This document shows, piece after piece, positions 8,608-17,739 of a stretch of 64,000 nucleotides of DNA (position 1 is the first letter of the stretch; each line of letters opens with the position of its first letter). The translations under genes were made by a program, and so were the position numbers. The stretch is from Stutzerimonas urumqiensis (GTDB lineage Bacteria; Pseudomonadota; Gammaproteobacteria; Pseudomonadales; Pseudomonadaceae): the NCBI RefSeq assembly GCF_003640395.1, contig NZ_RBZQ01000011.1, forward strand, positions 37,577 through 101,576, read 5' to 3'. Below the pieces are notes generated by a model. It was not told the DNA's origin and made no database searches. It worked only from the letters and a program-made list of their open reading frames with translations.

Positions 8608-9629
8608 TCGCAGGCAGGTTACCGGCCTGGTGGGGCACGCCGCTGGTGGGTGCCCTCGGCGGCTGGCTGGCGACCCTCGCCGGCTGGCCGCTGCCGTGGA
8701 TGATCGGCTCGCTGCTGGCGGTCATCCTTGCGCGCTGCGCCGGCTGGCTGGTGACCGACGTGCCCCATGCGCGCAAGGCCGGGCAGTGGATCATCGCCAG
8801 CGGCATCGGCCTGCACTTCACCAGCGAAGTGATGCAGCAGGTGCTGGCGCATTTCGGCGTCATCCTCGCCGGCGCGCTGGGCACGCTGCTGCTCAGCCTG
8901 ATCGGCATCGTCATCCTCATGCGTACCGGCACCGACCGCGCCACGGCGTTCTTCGCCAGCATGCCGGGTGGCGCCAGCGAAATGGTCAACCTCGCCAACC
9001 GCCATCAGGCGCAACCGGCCCGCGTCGCGGCGGCGCATAGCCTGCGCCTGTTGCTGGTGGTCTTGATCGTGCCGGCCCTCTTCACCTGGAGCCTGCCGGC
9101 GGTCGATGCGCCGCCGATGCCGGTCGACTGGGCCTGGCTCGCCCTGCTGCTGCCGACCGGCGCGCTGCTGGCCATGCTGTGGCAGAAGGCCGGCCAGCCG
9201 AACCCCTGGATGCTCGGCCCGCTCACGGCCTGCGCGGTGGCCAGCGTGACATTCGACCTTCACCTGGGGCTGCCGGACGGTGCCGGCCAGCTCGGCCAGT
9301 GGCTGATCGGCTGCTCGCTGGGGTGCCACTTCGACCGGCCGTTCTTCCGCAGCGCGCCGGCCTTCCTGCTGCGCATCCTGCTGTTCACCCTGCTGGCGAT
9401 GCTGACGGCCGCCTTGCTCGCGCTGGCGCTCGGCTCGGTCGCCCGGCTGGACGGCACATCGCTGATGCTCGGGATGATGCCCGGCGGCATCACTGAACTC
9501 TGCCTCACGGCCGAGGCCCTGCAACTGTCCGTCGCGCTGGTGACGGCGCTTCAGGTGCTGCGGCTGTTTCTCGTGATGTTTCTCGCCGAGCCGATCTTCA
9601 GCCTCTGGCAGCGCCGCCGCGCCGGCTAA
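8604..9629 (+). CDS. AbrB-family membrane protein (duplicated AbrB domain)
   Basis: Integral membrane protein of 341 residues with about ten hydrophobic segments, belonging to the family named AbrB duplication (often mislabelled ammonia monooxygenase). Two repeats carry the paired motif seen at MPGGASEMVNLA (about 120) and MMPGGITELCLTA (about 290), with PWMIGSLLA and PWMLGPLTA before each. Function in the family is not settled; a transport role is plausible. The ATG overlaps the tctA stop by 4 bp, which ties it to tricarboxylate uptake here, perhaps as an auxiliary or efflux component. It ends convergently with thrB, the two stop codons overlapping. Confidence 0.8.
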   Translation: MIAGRLPAWWGTPLVGALGGWLATLAGWPLPWMIGSLLAVILARCAGWLVTDVPHARKAGQWIIASGIGLHFTSEVMQQVLAHFGVILAGALGTLLLSLIGIVILMRTGTDRATAFFASMPGGASEMVNLANRHQAQPARVAAAHSLRLLLVVLIVPALFTWSLPAVDAPPMPVDWAWLALLLPTGALLAMLWQKAGQPNPWMLGPLTACAVASVTFDLHLGLPDGAGQLGQWLIGCSLGCHFDRPFFRSAPAFLLRILLFTLLAMLTAALLALALGSVARLDGTSLMLGMMPGGITELCLTAEALQLSVALVTALQVLRLFLVMFLAEPIFSLWQRRRAG

Positions 9630-10579
9630 CGCGCCCCGCCCGGCAGCACAACGCTCACCTGCTGGCGCGCGACCAGCCGTTGCTGGAATTCGGCGGGATC
9701 ATGGATGAGCACGGCCTGCCCGGCGTGGGCCTGCGCGGCGATCAGGCGGGACAGCCAGAAGCGCACGCAGGCGATGCGCAGCATCCGCGGCCAATGCGCC
9801 GCCTCCTCGGCCACGAACGGCCGCAGCGCCGCATAGCCGGCGAGCAGTGCCTCGGCGCGGATCGGGTCGAGCGCGCCGTCGGGCAACGAGCACCAGTCGT
9901 TCACGGCGATGGCCACGTCATAGAGCATCGGCCCGGCGCAGGCATTGTAGAAGTCGATCACGCCGGTCAGCCGACCGGCCTCGAACAGCACGTTGTCGCG
10001 GAACAGATCGGCATGCAGGTTGGCGCGCGGCAGCGCGAGGATCGCCGGCTTGTGGGCCGCGACCTCGCCGAGCACCGCTTCCAGCAACGCACGCGGCCCG
10101 GCTTCAAGTACGGCCAGCAGCCGCGGGCCGGCGTCGAGCATCCAGTCCAGCCCGCGGTCGCTGCGCCGCTCCAGCACGCGCCCGGCGGTGGCCAGGTGCA
10201 GCCGCGCCAGCCACTGGCCGACCTGCGTGCAATGCGCCGGCGCCGGGTCGTGCACGTGCCGGCCCGGCAGCCGCGGCTGCAGCAGCGCAGGCTTGCCGGC
10301 CAGCGCGCGCAGGGCCTCGCCCGTCTCGGTGGTCAGCGCGTAGGGCACCGGCAGATCGGCCTGGTGCAGCGCTTCGAGCAGTTCGACGAAGAACGGCAGA
10401 TCGGCCTGCGGGCCTCGCTCGACCAGCGTCAGCACGTACTCGCCGCCGTCCAGGCTGACGAAGAAGTTGCTGTTCTCGCTGCCCGCGGCGATGCCTTCGA
10501 AGGCCCGCAGCCGGCCGAGCCGATAGGGCGCCAGGAACGGCTCGAGCTGGTCGCGGGTCAGCGGGGTGAAGACGGACAT
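9626..10579 (-). CDS. thrB: Homoserine kinase, ThrB type II (APH fold)
   Basis: Cytoplasmic kinase of 317 residues that phosphorylates homoserine, the fourth step from aspartate to threonine. It has the aminoglycoside-phosphotransferase fold: an N-terminal nucleotide lobe (GIAAGSENSNFFV, about 27-40), the catalytic loop NLHADLFRDNVLF (about 185-197) and the metal-binding segment GVIDFYNAC (about 205). The order thrB, DUF2782, polA is the Pseudomonas arrangement. It lies 7 bp downstream of the DUF2782 gene and is probably co-transcribed with it. Confidence 0.93.
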   Translation of the reverse strand: MSVFTPLTRDQLEPFLAPYRLGRLRAFEGIAAGSENSNFFVSLDGGEYVLTLVERGPQADLPFFVELLEALHQADLPVPYALTTETGEALRALAGKPALLQPRLPGRHVHDPAPAHCTQVGQWLARLHLATAGRVLERRSDRGLDWMLDAGPRLLAVLEAGPRALLEAVLGEVAAHKPAILALPRANLHADLFRDNVLFEAGRLTGVIDFYNACAGPMLYDVAIAVNDWCSLPDGALDPIRAEALLAGYAALRPFVAEEAAHWPRMLRIACVRFWLSRLIAAQAHAGQAVLIHDPAEFQQRLVARQQVSVVLPGGAR

Positions 10580-10586
10580 CCGGACC

Positions 10587-10868
10587 TCACCAGCTGAAGA
10601 TTTTCCACGCCGGGATCAGCATGTCCGGCCGGTCGCTGCGGATGAAGTTGCTGTCGCCGTCGGCGCGCACCAGGAAGTACGGCTTGCCGTGCTTGGGCGT
10701 GACCTTGATCGCATAGAGGAAGCCGTTGACGCGGTATTCCTCGACCGTGCGATCGCCCTCCTGACGGATGGTGACGTCCGGCTCGGCATCCACCGATTCC
10801 TGCGCCAGGGCACCCATCGGGGCCAGCGCCAGCACGCCGGCCAGCATCCAGAATCTCGCGTGTCGCAT
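10587..10868 (-). CDS. DUF2782 small exported protein
   Basis: Protein of 93 residues with a signal peptide (about 1-22, ending GALAQ) and a compact domain containing VTIRQEGDRTVEEYRVNG, YAIKVTPKHGKPYFLV and a C-terminal PAWKIFSW, which is the DUF2782 pattern. The function is unknown. The ATG at 10866-10868 gives the signal peptide immediately; a very long open frame upstream only runs antisense to polA. The 75 bp to the divergent polA start must hold both promoters. Confidence 0.85.
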   Translation of the reverse strand: MRHARFWMLAGVLALAPMGALAQESVDAEPDVTIRQEGDRTVEEYRVNGFLYAIKVTPKHGKPYFLVRADGDSNFIRSDRPDMLIPAWKIFSW

Positions 10869-10943
10869 GGTAACCTTGCCCCTTTTCCCGGTCAGTGACG
10901 TGGCAATTCTAGCCGCCGGCCCGCCGAAAAGGTTGATCCTCCC

Positions 10944-13688
10944 ATGACTCAAGCGCCCCTCGTCCTGGTGGACGGCTCCTCCTACCTCTACCGCGCCTTC
11001 CATGCCCTGCCGCCGCTGACCACCTCCACCGGCAAGCCGACCGGTGCGGTCAAGGGCGTGCTGAACATGCTGCTCAGCCTGCGCAAGCAGTACCCGGACA
11101 GCCCCTTCGCGGTGGTCTTCGACGCCAAGGGCAAGACCTTCCGCGACGAGCTGTTCGCCGAGTACAAGTCGCACCGTCCGCCGATGCCGGACGACCTGCG
11201 CAGCCAGGTCGAGCCGCTGCATGCCAGCATCCGCGCGCTCGGCCTGCCGCTGCTGTGCGTCGACGGGGTCGAGGCGGACGACGTGATAGGCACCCTCGCG
11301 CGCCGCTGCGCCGCGCTCGAGCGCGACGTGGTGATCTCCACCGGCGACAAGGACATGGCCCAGCTGGTCTGCCCGCACGTGACGCTGGTCAACACCATGA
11401 CCGGCAGCGTCTACGACATCGAAGGCGTGAAGGCCAAGTTCGGCGTCGGCCCGGAGCTGATCATCGACTTCCTCGCGCTGATGGGCGACAAGGTCGACAA
11501 CATCCCCGGCGTGCCCGGCGTGGGCGAGAAGACCGCCTGCGGCCTGCTCAACGGCATCGAGGGTGGCCTGAAGGGTCTTTACGAGAACCTGGACAAGGTC
11601 GGCGACCTGCCGATCCGCGGCGCGAAATCCTTGGCGGCGAAGCTGGAAGAACACCGCGACGCGGCGTTCATGTCCTACGAACTGGCGACCATCAAGATCG
11701 ACGTGGCGCTGGACGTCGAGGTCGGCGACCTGATGCCCGGCGAGCCGCACCGCGAGGCGCTGATCGCGCTCTACCGCGAACTGGAATTCAAGAACTGGCT
11801 CGACGAGCTGCTGCGCGAGGCCAAGGCGGCCGGCGAAGACTGCGATGTCCAGCCCGAAGGCTGCTCGATCCAGGCCGAGGCCGAGTACGAGACGATCCTC
11901 GAGCAGGCCGACTTCGACCGCTGGCTGGCCGCCCTGCAACAGGCCGACTGCTTCGCCTTCGACACCGAGACCACCAGCATCGACGCCCAGCGCGCCGAGC
12001 TGGTCGGCGTGTCCTTCGCCATCGAGCCGGGCAAGGCCGCCTACGTGCCGCTGTGCCACAGCTACATGGGCGTGCCGAAGCAGCTCGACCGCGATGCCGT
12101 GCTCGCCGCGCTCAAGCCGCTGCTGGAAGACGAGGGGCGGGTGAAGATCTGCCAGCACGGCAAGTACGACATGAACGTGCTGATGCACTACGGCGTCGAG
12201 CTGCGTGGCCTGGCCTTCGACACCATGCTCGAGTCCTACGTGCTCGACGCCACCGCCACCCGCCACGACATGGACAGCCTGGCGCTCAAGTACCTCGGCC
12301 GCGGCACCATCCGCTTCGAGGACATCGCCGGCAAGGGCGCCAAGCAGCTGACCTTCGACCAGATCGCCATCGAGCAGGCCGGGCCGTATTCGGCGGAGGA
12401 CGCCGACGTCACGCTGCGCCTGCACCAGACGCTGTGGGGCAAGCTGGAGCAGACGCCGTCGCTGGCCGGCGTGCTGAAGGACATCGAGATTCCGCTGGTG
12501 CCGGTGCTGGCGCGGATCGAGCGCAACGGCGCGCTGGTCGACGCCCAGCTGCTCGGTCAGCAGAGCGTCGAACTCGGCAACAAGATGGTCGAGCTGGAGC
12601 GCCAGGCGTTCGAGATCGCCGGCGAGGAATTCAACCTCGGCTCGCCCAAGCAGCTCTGCGCCATTCTCTACGACAAGCTCGGCTGCCCGGTGCTGTCGAA
12701 GACCTCCGGTGGCCAGCCGTCCACCGCCGAGGGCGTGCTCGCCGAACTGGCCGAGCGCGACTACCCGCTGCCGAAAGTGATCATGCAGCACCGGTCCTTG
12801 AGCAAGCTCAAGGGCACCTACACCGACAAGCTGCCGCAGCAGATCAACCCGCGCACCGGGCGCATCCACACCAGCTACCACCAGGCCGTCACCGCCACCG
12901 GGCGGCTGTCGTCGAGCGACCCGAACCTGCAGAACATCCCGATCCGCACTGCCGAGGGCCGGCGCATCCGCCAGGCCTTCGTCGCGCCGAAGGGTTACCG
13001 CCTGCTGGCGGCGGACTACTCGCAGATCGAGCTGCGCATCATGGCGCACCTGGCGCAGGACGCCGGCCTGCTGCACGCCTTCCAGAACGACCTGGACGTC
13101 CACCGCGCCACCGCGGCGGAAGTCTTCGGCGTCGCCCTCGAGGAGGTCAGCGGCGACCAGCGGCGCAGTGCCAAGGCGATCAACTTCGGCCTGATCTACG
13201 GCATGAGCGCCTTCGGCCTGGCCAAGCAGATCGGCGTCGGCCGCGGCGAGGCGCAGGCCTACATCGACCGTTACTTCACCCGCTACCCCGGCGTACTCGA
13301 CTACATGGAACGCACGCGCGCCCAGGCCGCCGAGCAGGGCTTCGTCGAGACCCTGTTCGGGCGCCGCCTGTACCTGCCGGAAATCCACTCGAAGAACGGC
13401 GCCATGCGCAAGGCGGCCGAGCGCACCGCCATCAACGCGCCGATGCAGGGCACCGCGGCGGACATCATCAAGCGCGCGATGATCGCCGTGGACCGCTGGT
13501 TGCAGGACGAGGCGCTCGACGCTCGGGTGATTCTGCAGGTGCATGACGAACTGGTGCTGGAAGTGCGCGAGGACCTGGTCGAACAGGTCTGCGATCGCAT
13601 TCGGCCGCTGATGAGCGGCGCCGCGCAGCTGGACGTACCGCTGGTGGTCGAGGCCGGCGTCGGGCTGAACTGGGACGAAGCGCACTGA
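10944..13688 (+). CDS. polA: DNA polymerase I
   Basis: Repair and Okazaki-fragment polymerase of 914 residues. It has a 5'-3' exonuclease/FEN domain (about 1-290; [11 protein letters not shown] and [12 protein letters not shown]), a 3'-5' exonuclease domain (about 310-495) with an intact FDTETTS (Asp and Glu metal ligands), and a family A polymerase domain (about 530-914) with motif A around D691 in DYSQIELRI, motif [15 protein letters not shown], and motif C with H867-D868 in QVHDELVLE. All three activities should be present. It is divergent from the DUF2782 gene and is followed by the sRNA locus, as Spot 42 follows polA in enterics and ErsA does in Pseudomonas. Confidence 0.98.
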   Translation: MTQAPLVLVDGSSYLYRAFHALPPLTTSTGKPTGAVKGVLNMLLSLRKQYPDSPFAVVFDAKGKTFRDELFAEYKSHRPPMPDDLRSQVEPLHASIRALGLPLLCVDGVEADDVIGTLARRCAALERDVVISTGDKDMAQLVCPHVTLVNTMTGSVYDIEGVKAKFGVGPELIIDFLALMGDKVDNIPGVPGVGEKTACGLLNGIEGGLKGLYENLDKVGDLPIRGAKSLAAKLEEHRDAAFMSYELATIKIDVALDVEVGDLMPGEPHREALIALYRELEFKNWLDELLREAKAAGEDCDVQPEGCSIQAEAEYETILEQADFDRWLAALQQADCFAFDTETTSIDAQRAELVGVSFAIEPGKAAYVPLCHSYMGVPKQLDRDAVLAALKPLLEDEGRVKICQHGKYDMNVLMHYGVELRGLAFDTMLESYVLDATATRHDMDSLALKYLGRGTIRFEDIAGKGAKQLTFDQIAIEQAGPYSAEDADVTLRLHQTLWGKLEQTPSLAGVLKDIEIPLVPVLARIERNGALVDAQLLGQQSVELGNKMVELERQAFEIAGEEFNLGSPKQLCAILYDKLGCPVLSKTSGGQPSTAEGVLAELAERDYPLPKVIMQHRSLSKLKGTYTDKLPQQINPRTGRIHTSYHQAVTATGRLSSSDPNLQNIPIRTAEGRRIRQAFVAPKGYRLLAADYSQIELRIMAHLAQDAGLLHAFQNDLDVHRATAAEVFGVALEEVSGDQRRSAKAINFGLIYGMSAFGLAKQIGVGRGEAQAYIDRYFTRYPGVLDYMERTRAQAAEQGFVETLFGRRLYLPEIHSKNGAMRKAAERTAINAPMQGTAADIIKRAMIAVDRWLQDEALDARVILQVHDELVLEVREDLVEQVCDRIRPLMSGAAQLDVPLVVEAGVGLNWDEAH

Positions 13689-13712
13689 CAGACAGGGCGC
13701 AAATGGCTGGAC

Positions 13713-13822
13713 GTAGGGGTGGATGATGGCGAAGCCTCATCCACGCGTGTGCTGGCCCGCCCATGAGCGTCTCACCTGGGCGTGTAAGTGGTGGTAAACG
13801 CTGCGCGGCTTTCCACCCTGCG
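13713..13822 (+). repeat. Two GTAGG-headed palindromic elements downstream of polA
   Basis: The first element (13713-13746) begins GTAGGGGTGGATGA and closes with TCATCCACGC. The second (13791-13822) is a degraded copy of the D element seen elsewhere, with GTGGTAAACGC pairing imperfectly with CTTTCCACC. They lie between the polA stop and the sRNA promoter. Both have the short head plus imperfect palindrome layout of REP sequences. Confidence 0.6.
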
Positions 13823-13899
13823 GTTATGAGCCGAACGGCCGCGGCGCGCGGTCTGGCGGGGCGATTTCGGTCAGGTTCGGCTTTTTTCCGGGGCGGATT

Positions 13900-13927
13900 G
13901 AACTAAGCGCAGCCAACCTCGGTCAGA
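13900..13927 (+). promoter_or_regulatory. AlgU (sigma-22/RpoE-type) promoter of the sRNA
   Basis: GAACTA at 13900-13905 and TCAGA at 13923-13927 are separated by exactly 17 bases. The AlgU consensus is GAACTT, 16-17 bases, TCTGA, so each box has one mismatch. The predicted transcription start lies about 6 bases downstream, at the 5' end of the structured sRNA. ErsA of P. aeruginosa has the same kind of envelope-stress promoter. Confidence 0.75.
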
Positions 13928-13932
13928 GGATT

Positions 13933-14063
13933 TCGAGAGGCCCAAAAGGCCTTTCGATGCTCCTTGTTGTGTTAAGTGTTGGCAGATCTCTGGACCCCGC
14001 CCTAGCGGTCCGGACTTGGACCTCGAACTTCCCCCTCCCCCAATGAAGTTCGAGGTTTTTTTT
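13933..14063 (+). ncRNA. ersA: ErsA-like (Spot 42-position) small RNA
   Basis: A predicted RNA of about 131 nt lies between polA and a convergent gene, with an AlgU-type promoter before it and a strong terminator at its end. It has a 5' hairpin (13934-13957, arms around CGAGAGGCC and GGCCTTTCG), an unpaired T/G-rich stretch (GTTGTGTTAAGTGTT) and a small GGACC...GGTCC stem (13992-14012). The terminator loop is C-rich (CCCCCTCCCCC), a likely pairing surface for G-rich ribosome sites. Location, length and promoter class match ErsA, an Hfq-dependent envelope-stress sRNA of P. aeruginosa; the name rests on those features, not on an alignment. No open frame with a ribosome site occurs here. Confidence 0.75.
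14021..14063 (+). terminator. Rho-independent terminator of the sRNA
   Basis: A perfect 10-bp stem, CCTCGAACTT at 14021-14030 with AAGTTCGAGG at 14046-14055, has a 15-nt C-rich loop and is followed by eight T residues (14056-14063). Read on the other strand there is no T-run, so it acts in the plus direction only. Confidence 0.95.
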
Positions 14064-14086
14064 CGTCTGCGCGAAAGGCTCCGCCG

Positions 14087-16054
14087 TCAGCGGGCAGCAG
14101 CGCCGGGTAGCTGCAGACCGCCAGACGCCCGATGCAATGCATGCAGGTGGTCGCGCAGCCAGGCGAGATTCTGCCGCACCGCCTCGAGCGCGGCCTGGCG
14201 CTCGGGACTCAGCAGGCTCTGGATTTCCTCGTCGAGCTGGTCGCTCAACCGCGCCAGTTCGGCCTGCCGGCGCGCGCTGCGCTGCTCCAGCTCCGCGCGT
14301 TCCCGGGCCTGCGGCAGGCCGTACCCCGAATCCACCAGCAGCTCCGCCGGACGACTCAGGAAGCCGCTGTTGGCCAGTATCGCCTGCAAGGCGCCGTCGG
14401 CCTCATGCAGCGAGCCATCGCCGGCTTGCCGCGCATCCAGGTAACGCCGCTTCAGCTCGTCCTGCGCCAGCAGCACCTGTTGCCGCAACGCCGCCTGCTC
14501 GACCAGCAGCAGCGCCGCGCTGGCACGCAGGTCGGCCTTCTCGAACCAGGACGCACGCTCGGTCGCCGGCAGATCGAGCCAATCCTCGACCCACGCCTGC
14601 GGCACGCCGAGGCGCTCGCGGACGATAGCGAACATCGCCTGGTAGCGATCCCGGTAGGACTCGAAGCGATAGCCCAGCCGCAGCGCCTCGCGCGGGTCCT
14701 CGAGCACGCCGAGGTCGGCCAGGCCACGCGCGCCGAGCACGGCCAGCAGGCCGTTGGGCATGATGCTGTCGAGGTCGCGCAGCGCCGGGTGATCGGTGCC
14801 GCTGCGCAGCAGCTTGAGCGTCTCGACCGCGCAATTGTTGGTCAGGAAGAAGTAGTCGCCGTCGTAGCTCCAGTGCAGTTCGGCACTGCGCACCACCAGC
14901 GCCTCGAGCTGCTCGCGGGTCAGCCGCAGCGGCACCGACGCCAGGCTGCGCAGTTCGACCTTGGTGTACTCGTCGACCACCTGATCGAGCGGCAGCACGA
15001 ACAGCCGCGAGGGGTACTGGCCGGTCAGCCCGTCCCAGCTCGACAGCTGCACGTCGCCGACAAACGCGCGAAACGACAGCACCAGATGGTGCGCCAGGTC
15101 GAGCCGACAGTCCGGCCCGAGCGGGCGGCCGGGCGCGCAGATCACCAGCCGCAGCATGGTATGGCCCCAGCGGCTGGCCCAGGCATCGTTGGCTTCGGCG
15201 AACAGGTAGTCGACTTCGTAGACCCGCGCCGGATCGAGGCTGAGCAGCGGCATCCGGGCGAAATCGCTGCCGGCATTGAGGATCGGCAAACCGTCCGGGC
15301 AGGGCTTGCCCGCCGGCCGCCAGCCGAAATGCTCGGCGAAGTAGCGGGCCAGCGAGGGGCGGCGGCACCGGTAGGACGGGTCGAGCAGAAAGTATTCGAA
15401 ATTGACCGCGACGAACTCGCGCGGATTACGCCGCTCGTAGGGATCGGGGCTGCGCGCGACCTGATGATTCTCGGCTTCCCGTTCGCCCCGCGTGCCGACG
15501 CGCTGCGGCCAGCCGGCGAGATCCAGCAGGCGCGGGTCGTCGCTCAGCGTGAAGCGCCGGTCGGTCTGGCCGCGACACGCCGCGGGCAAGCCGACGAGTC
15601 CGGTAGAGGCGTCCCGCCAGCCGCAGCGGGCCAGCTGCGCGCGCGTGCTGTCATCCCAGCGCTGCGCGCGGTCATACAGGTGCATCAGCTCATGCAGCAC
15701 CGTCGCCAGCAGTTCGCGGCGCACCGTGCCGTGCGGACGATCGGTAGACGTGGAGGCGGCGGAACCGTCGACCAGCGCAGCAAGCCGGTCGCGGTTGAGT
15801 TCGAGCAGATCGCCACCCGCCCGGCCATAGCCGTTGGCCGGCAAATCGTCGGACCAGCGCACCCGCACCGAGCGATCGAGCCGCTCGACGAAGCGGGGCG
15901 GCAGCGCGGCGTGCGCCTCGTCGAGCAGCAGGCGGGTCGCCTCGATGTCGGCGGGGCCGAGGCCCTGCGGCTCGAGCACCAGCCGCAACCCGGCGACGGC
16001 ATCGGCGACCGACAGCAGGCCGATCAGCAACAGCGCCGCTCGCAGGCTGTTCAC
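14087..16054 (-). CDS. DUF4105 (Lnb-like) exported protein with an HExxH motif
   Basis: Large exported protein of 655 residues of unknown role. It has a signal peptide (about 1-22, ending DAVAG), an N-terminal part with the possible zinc-peptidase motif TVLHELMHLYDRA near residue 115, and a central DUF4105/Lnb N-terminal periplasmic domain (about 260-420). That domain shows the family's histidine segment WASRWGHTMLRL and cysteine segment FLTNNCAVETLK, as expected of a papain-like catalytic pair. The C-terminal third is helical and rich in E, Q, R and A, probably coiled coil. The start is GTG at 16052-16054, overlapping the stop of the DUF2388 gene upstream (GTGA), so translation is coupled. 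A periplasmic hydrolase or peptidase is a reasonable guess. Confidence 0.75.
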   Translation of the reverse strand: MNSLRAALLLIGLLSVADAVAGLRLVLEPQGLGPADIEATRLLLDEAHAALPPRFVERLDRSVRVRWSDDLPANGYGRAGGDLLELNRDRLAALVDGSAASTSTDRPHGTVRRELLATVLHELMHLYDRAQRWDDSTRAQLARCGWRDASTGLVGLPAACRGQTDRRFTLSDDPRLLDLAGWPQRVGTRGEREAENHQVARSPDPYERRNPREFVAVNFEYFLLDPSYRCRRPSLARYFAEHFGWRPAGKPCPDGLPILNAGSDFARMPLLSLDPARVYEVDYLFAEANDAWASRWGHTMLRLVICAPGRPLGPDCRLDLAHHLVLSFRAFVGDVQLSSWDGLTGQYPSRLFVLPLDQVVDEYTKVELRSLASVPLRLTREQLEALVVRSAELHWSYDGDYFFLTNNCAVETLKLLRSGTDHPALRDLDSIMPNGLLAVLGARGLADLGVLEDPREALRLGYRFESYRDRYQAMFAIVRERLGVPQAWVEDWLDLPATERASWFEKADLRASAALLLVEQAALRQQVLLAQDELKRRYLDARQAGDGSLHEADGALQAILANSGFLSRPAELLVDSGYGLPQARERAELEQRSARRQAELARLSDQLDEEIQSLLSPERQAALEAVRQNLAWLRDHLHALHRASGGLQLPGAAAR

Positions 16055-16368
16055 AGGGCGAGAATGGCCTCGGCCAGCGCCAGGTCATCGGCTTTACGCG
16101 CCTGCGGGACGCGCTCGCGGAGTTCGCGCAGAGCCGCTTCCAGGCGCGCATGGCGCTGGGCGCCCCCGCTGGCGACGAACGCCGCGGCCTCGTCGCGGGC
16201 GGCGGCGACTTCCTTCATGTCGCGGATCGAGGTGGTGGTGTCGGAGGTGAAGTCGACGCTGCGATCCAGCGCGCGGACGACGATGTTGCTGGTGGCTTCG
16301 AGCGTCTGAGCCTGAACGCCGGCGGCGCACAGGAGGACGAACAGCGGCAGGGCTTTGATCAAAGGCAT
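16051..16368 (-). CDS. DUF2388 small exported protein, copy 1
   Basis: Protein of 105 residues with a signal peptide (about 1-21, ending GVQAQ) and a DUF2388 domain: an ATSNIVVRALDRSVDFTSDTT start, then the family core AAARDEAAAFVASGGAQRHARLEAALRELR and a C-terminal AEAILAL. Function is unknown; the family is largely confined to Pseudomonas relatives and often occurs as neighbouring paralogues. I prefer the ATG at 16368 over one nine codons earlier because it begins the hydrophobic signal. The stop overlaps the DUF4105 start, suggesting a shared transcript and perhaps a shared job. Confidence 0.8.
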   Translation of the reverse strand: MPLIKALPLFVLLCAAGVQAQTLEATSNIVVRALDRSVDFTSDTTTSIRDMKEVAAARDEAAAFVASGGAQRHARLEAALRELRERVPQARKADDLALAEAILAL

Positions 16369-16391
16369 CGGGGCATTCCGTAGCAGAACGG

Positions 16392-16682
16392 TCATTGGAC
16401 GAGCAACGCCTGCGCCAGTTCGAAATCGCTGGCATCAAGCTGGGGATAGGTGTCACGCAGCAGGCGCAGGGCTTCGGTCAGGCGGGCTCCAGCCAGCTCG
16501 CCACCGCTGGCGACGAAGCTCGCGGCATCGTCCCGGGCGAGGGCGAGGCGATCGTCGAATGGCAGGCTGGTGAGCTGGCTGCTGACGAAGGACGTCGCGG
16601 CGACCCCTTCGGTGGTGACGCCGAATGCACCGGCCGGGCCGGCGACGAAGAGCAGAGCGAGGAGGAAAACAGGGGAACGCAT
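16392..16682 (-). CDS. DUF2388 small exported protein, copy 2
   Basis: Protein of 96 residues; signal peptide about 1-19 (ending AGPAGA), then the DUF2388 core LALARDDAASFVASGGELAGARLTEALRLLR, closely parallel to copy 1, ending AQALLVQ. The start at 16682 gives a clean signal peptide. It is 23 bp upstream of copy 1 and in the same direction, so copies 2 and 1 and the DUF4105 gene form a three-gene unit. Upstream lies the first repeat island, which separates it from copy 3. Confidence 0.8.
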   Translation of the reverse strand: MRSPVFLLALLFVAGPAGAFGVTTEGVAATSFVSSQLTSLPFDDRLALARDDAASFVASGGELAGARLTEALRLLRDTYPQLDASDFELAQALLVQ

Positions 16683-17182
16683 GAACAACCTTGTCGCGGA
16701 GGAGAACGGCGGCAAAGGCTAACCAAAGCGGTACGTGGCGGCTAGTCCGACCAGGCAGTACCGGGCCTGGTGGGCAGGTTGCGCCCTGCACGGCGCGAAA
16801 GCTTTGCAGGTACGTAGGAGCCGGCTTGCTGGCGATGCTTTTGCTTTCATTCTCGGCGTCTCGCTCAGGTGTTTCGAACGCCACGCTTTCCTCGGCCCGG
16901 CCTACAGGTTGCGCCTTGCACGGCGCGGAATGCTGGGATGCACCGTAGGAGCCCGCTTGCGGGCGATGCTCTTGTCTTTTGGCTTCACGATCTGGGGTTT
17001 TGGACGCCGCGCTTTCCGCGGCCCGAACTACCGATTGTGCCTTGCACGGCGCGAAAGCTTGCAGGTCCGTAGGAGCCAGCTTGCTGGCGAAGCTTTTGCT
17101 TTCATTCTCGGCGTCTCGCTCAGGCGTTTTGAACGCCGCGCTTTCCTCGGCCCGACCTACAGGTTGCGCCTTGCACGGCGCG
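16683..17182. repeat. Repeat island I, left part: three REP units
   Basis: No credible gene. After about 130 bp of leader for the DUF2388 genes, three units of about 120-130 bp follow. Each carries a GTAGGAGC-headed REP palindrome (near 16816, 16947 and 17069) followed by a tail that contains CGCTTTCCTCGGCCCG and ends TTGCACGGCGC. The REP stems alternate between an inner CCCGCTTGCGGGC and an inner CCAGCTTGCTGG, so loops are kept while stem bases change together. Long open frames across the island are products of repeats whose period is a multiple of three. Confidence 0.8.
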
Positions 17183-17410
17183 TCACTTTTGCCAATCGCG
17201 GCAAAAATAACCAAAACCGCTTGCCCCTGCATCCGGCCCCGGCTTTGCCGGGGTTCCCTCGCTCCGGTGCCGTTCCAGGGGCGCGCCACGAAGGGCCATC
17301 CATGGCCCTCGCGGCTCTCGCGGCGTCCCTGCCGCTCAACCCCTTCCACGACACCTGCGCTCAGCCTGCTGACGGGGCGAGTGGTGTGGGCTGATGGTTT
17401 GGGTGTGAAG
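17183..17410 (-). repeat. Long structured repeat L1, copy in island I
   Basis: A 200-230 bp element found five times in the window (also near 25087, 35100, 35620 and 36090), here on the minus strand. It has a tail hairpin (17184-17209, arms around ACTTTTGCC), a CCCCGGC...GCCGGGG stem after CCGGAT, a GGGCCAT...ATGGCCC stem, and ends near CACCTGCGCTC and GGGGCGA. No ribosome site or stable coding signal accompanies the open frames. Confidence 0.8.
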
Positions 17411-17473
17411 AGCAAGAAGCAAAGCAGAAAAAGAGAAAGCGCAGCTGTTGTGGTATCGAATGGGAGACAACCG

Positions 17474-17640
17474 TAGGGTGCATTCGCGAAGCAATGCACC
17501 GATTCGTATCGGCGGCGTCCCCGGCGGATTGTTCGCTTCGCTCCTGAATCCGCCTTACGTCCTCCAAGCCCACGGACTAGGCCTGTCACCGAACCGCCAC
17601 CACCGTAGGGTGGAAAACCGCAACGCGTTTTCCACCGCTT
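17474..17640 (+). repeat. Small palindromes B, C and D, island I
   Basis: Three different palindromes follow one another. B (about 17475-17502) has GTAGGGTGCATTCGC and GCAATGCACC. C (about 17516-17552) has GGCGGATTGTTCGC and CTGAATCCGCC, in inverse orientation. D (about 17607-17638) has GTAGGGTGGAAAACCGC and GTTTTCCACC. All are headed by GTAGGG or its degraded form. The same trio in the same order recurs in islands II and III. Confidence 0.8.
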
Positions 17641-17739
17641 GCACGGCGATGAGACCTTTACCTGGCCGCCCCATGTTGTGCCCAACCGGCGCGTGCTCAA
17701 AATTAGGCCACTACAGGCTTTTAATTTCGCCTTGCACCT

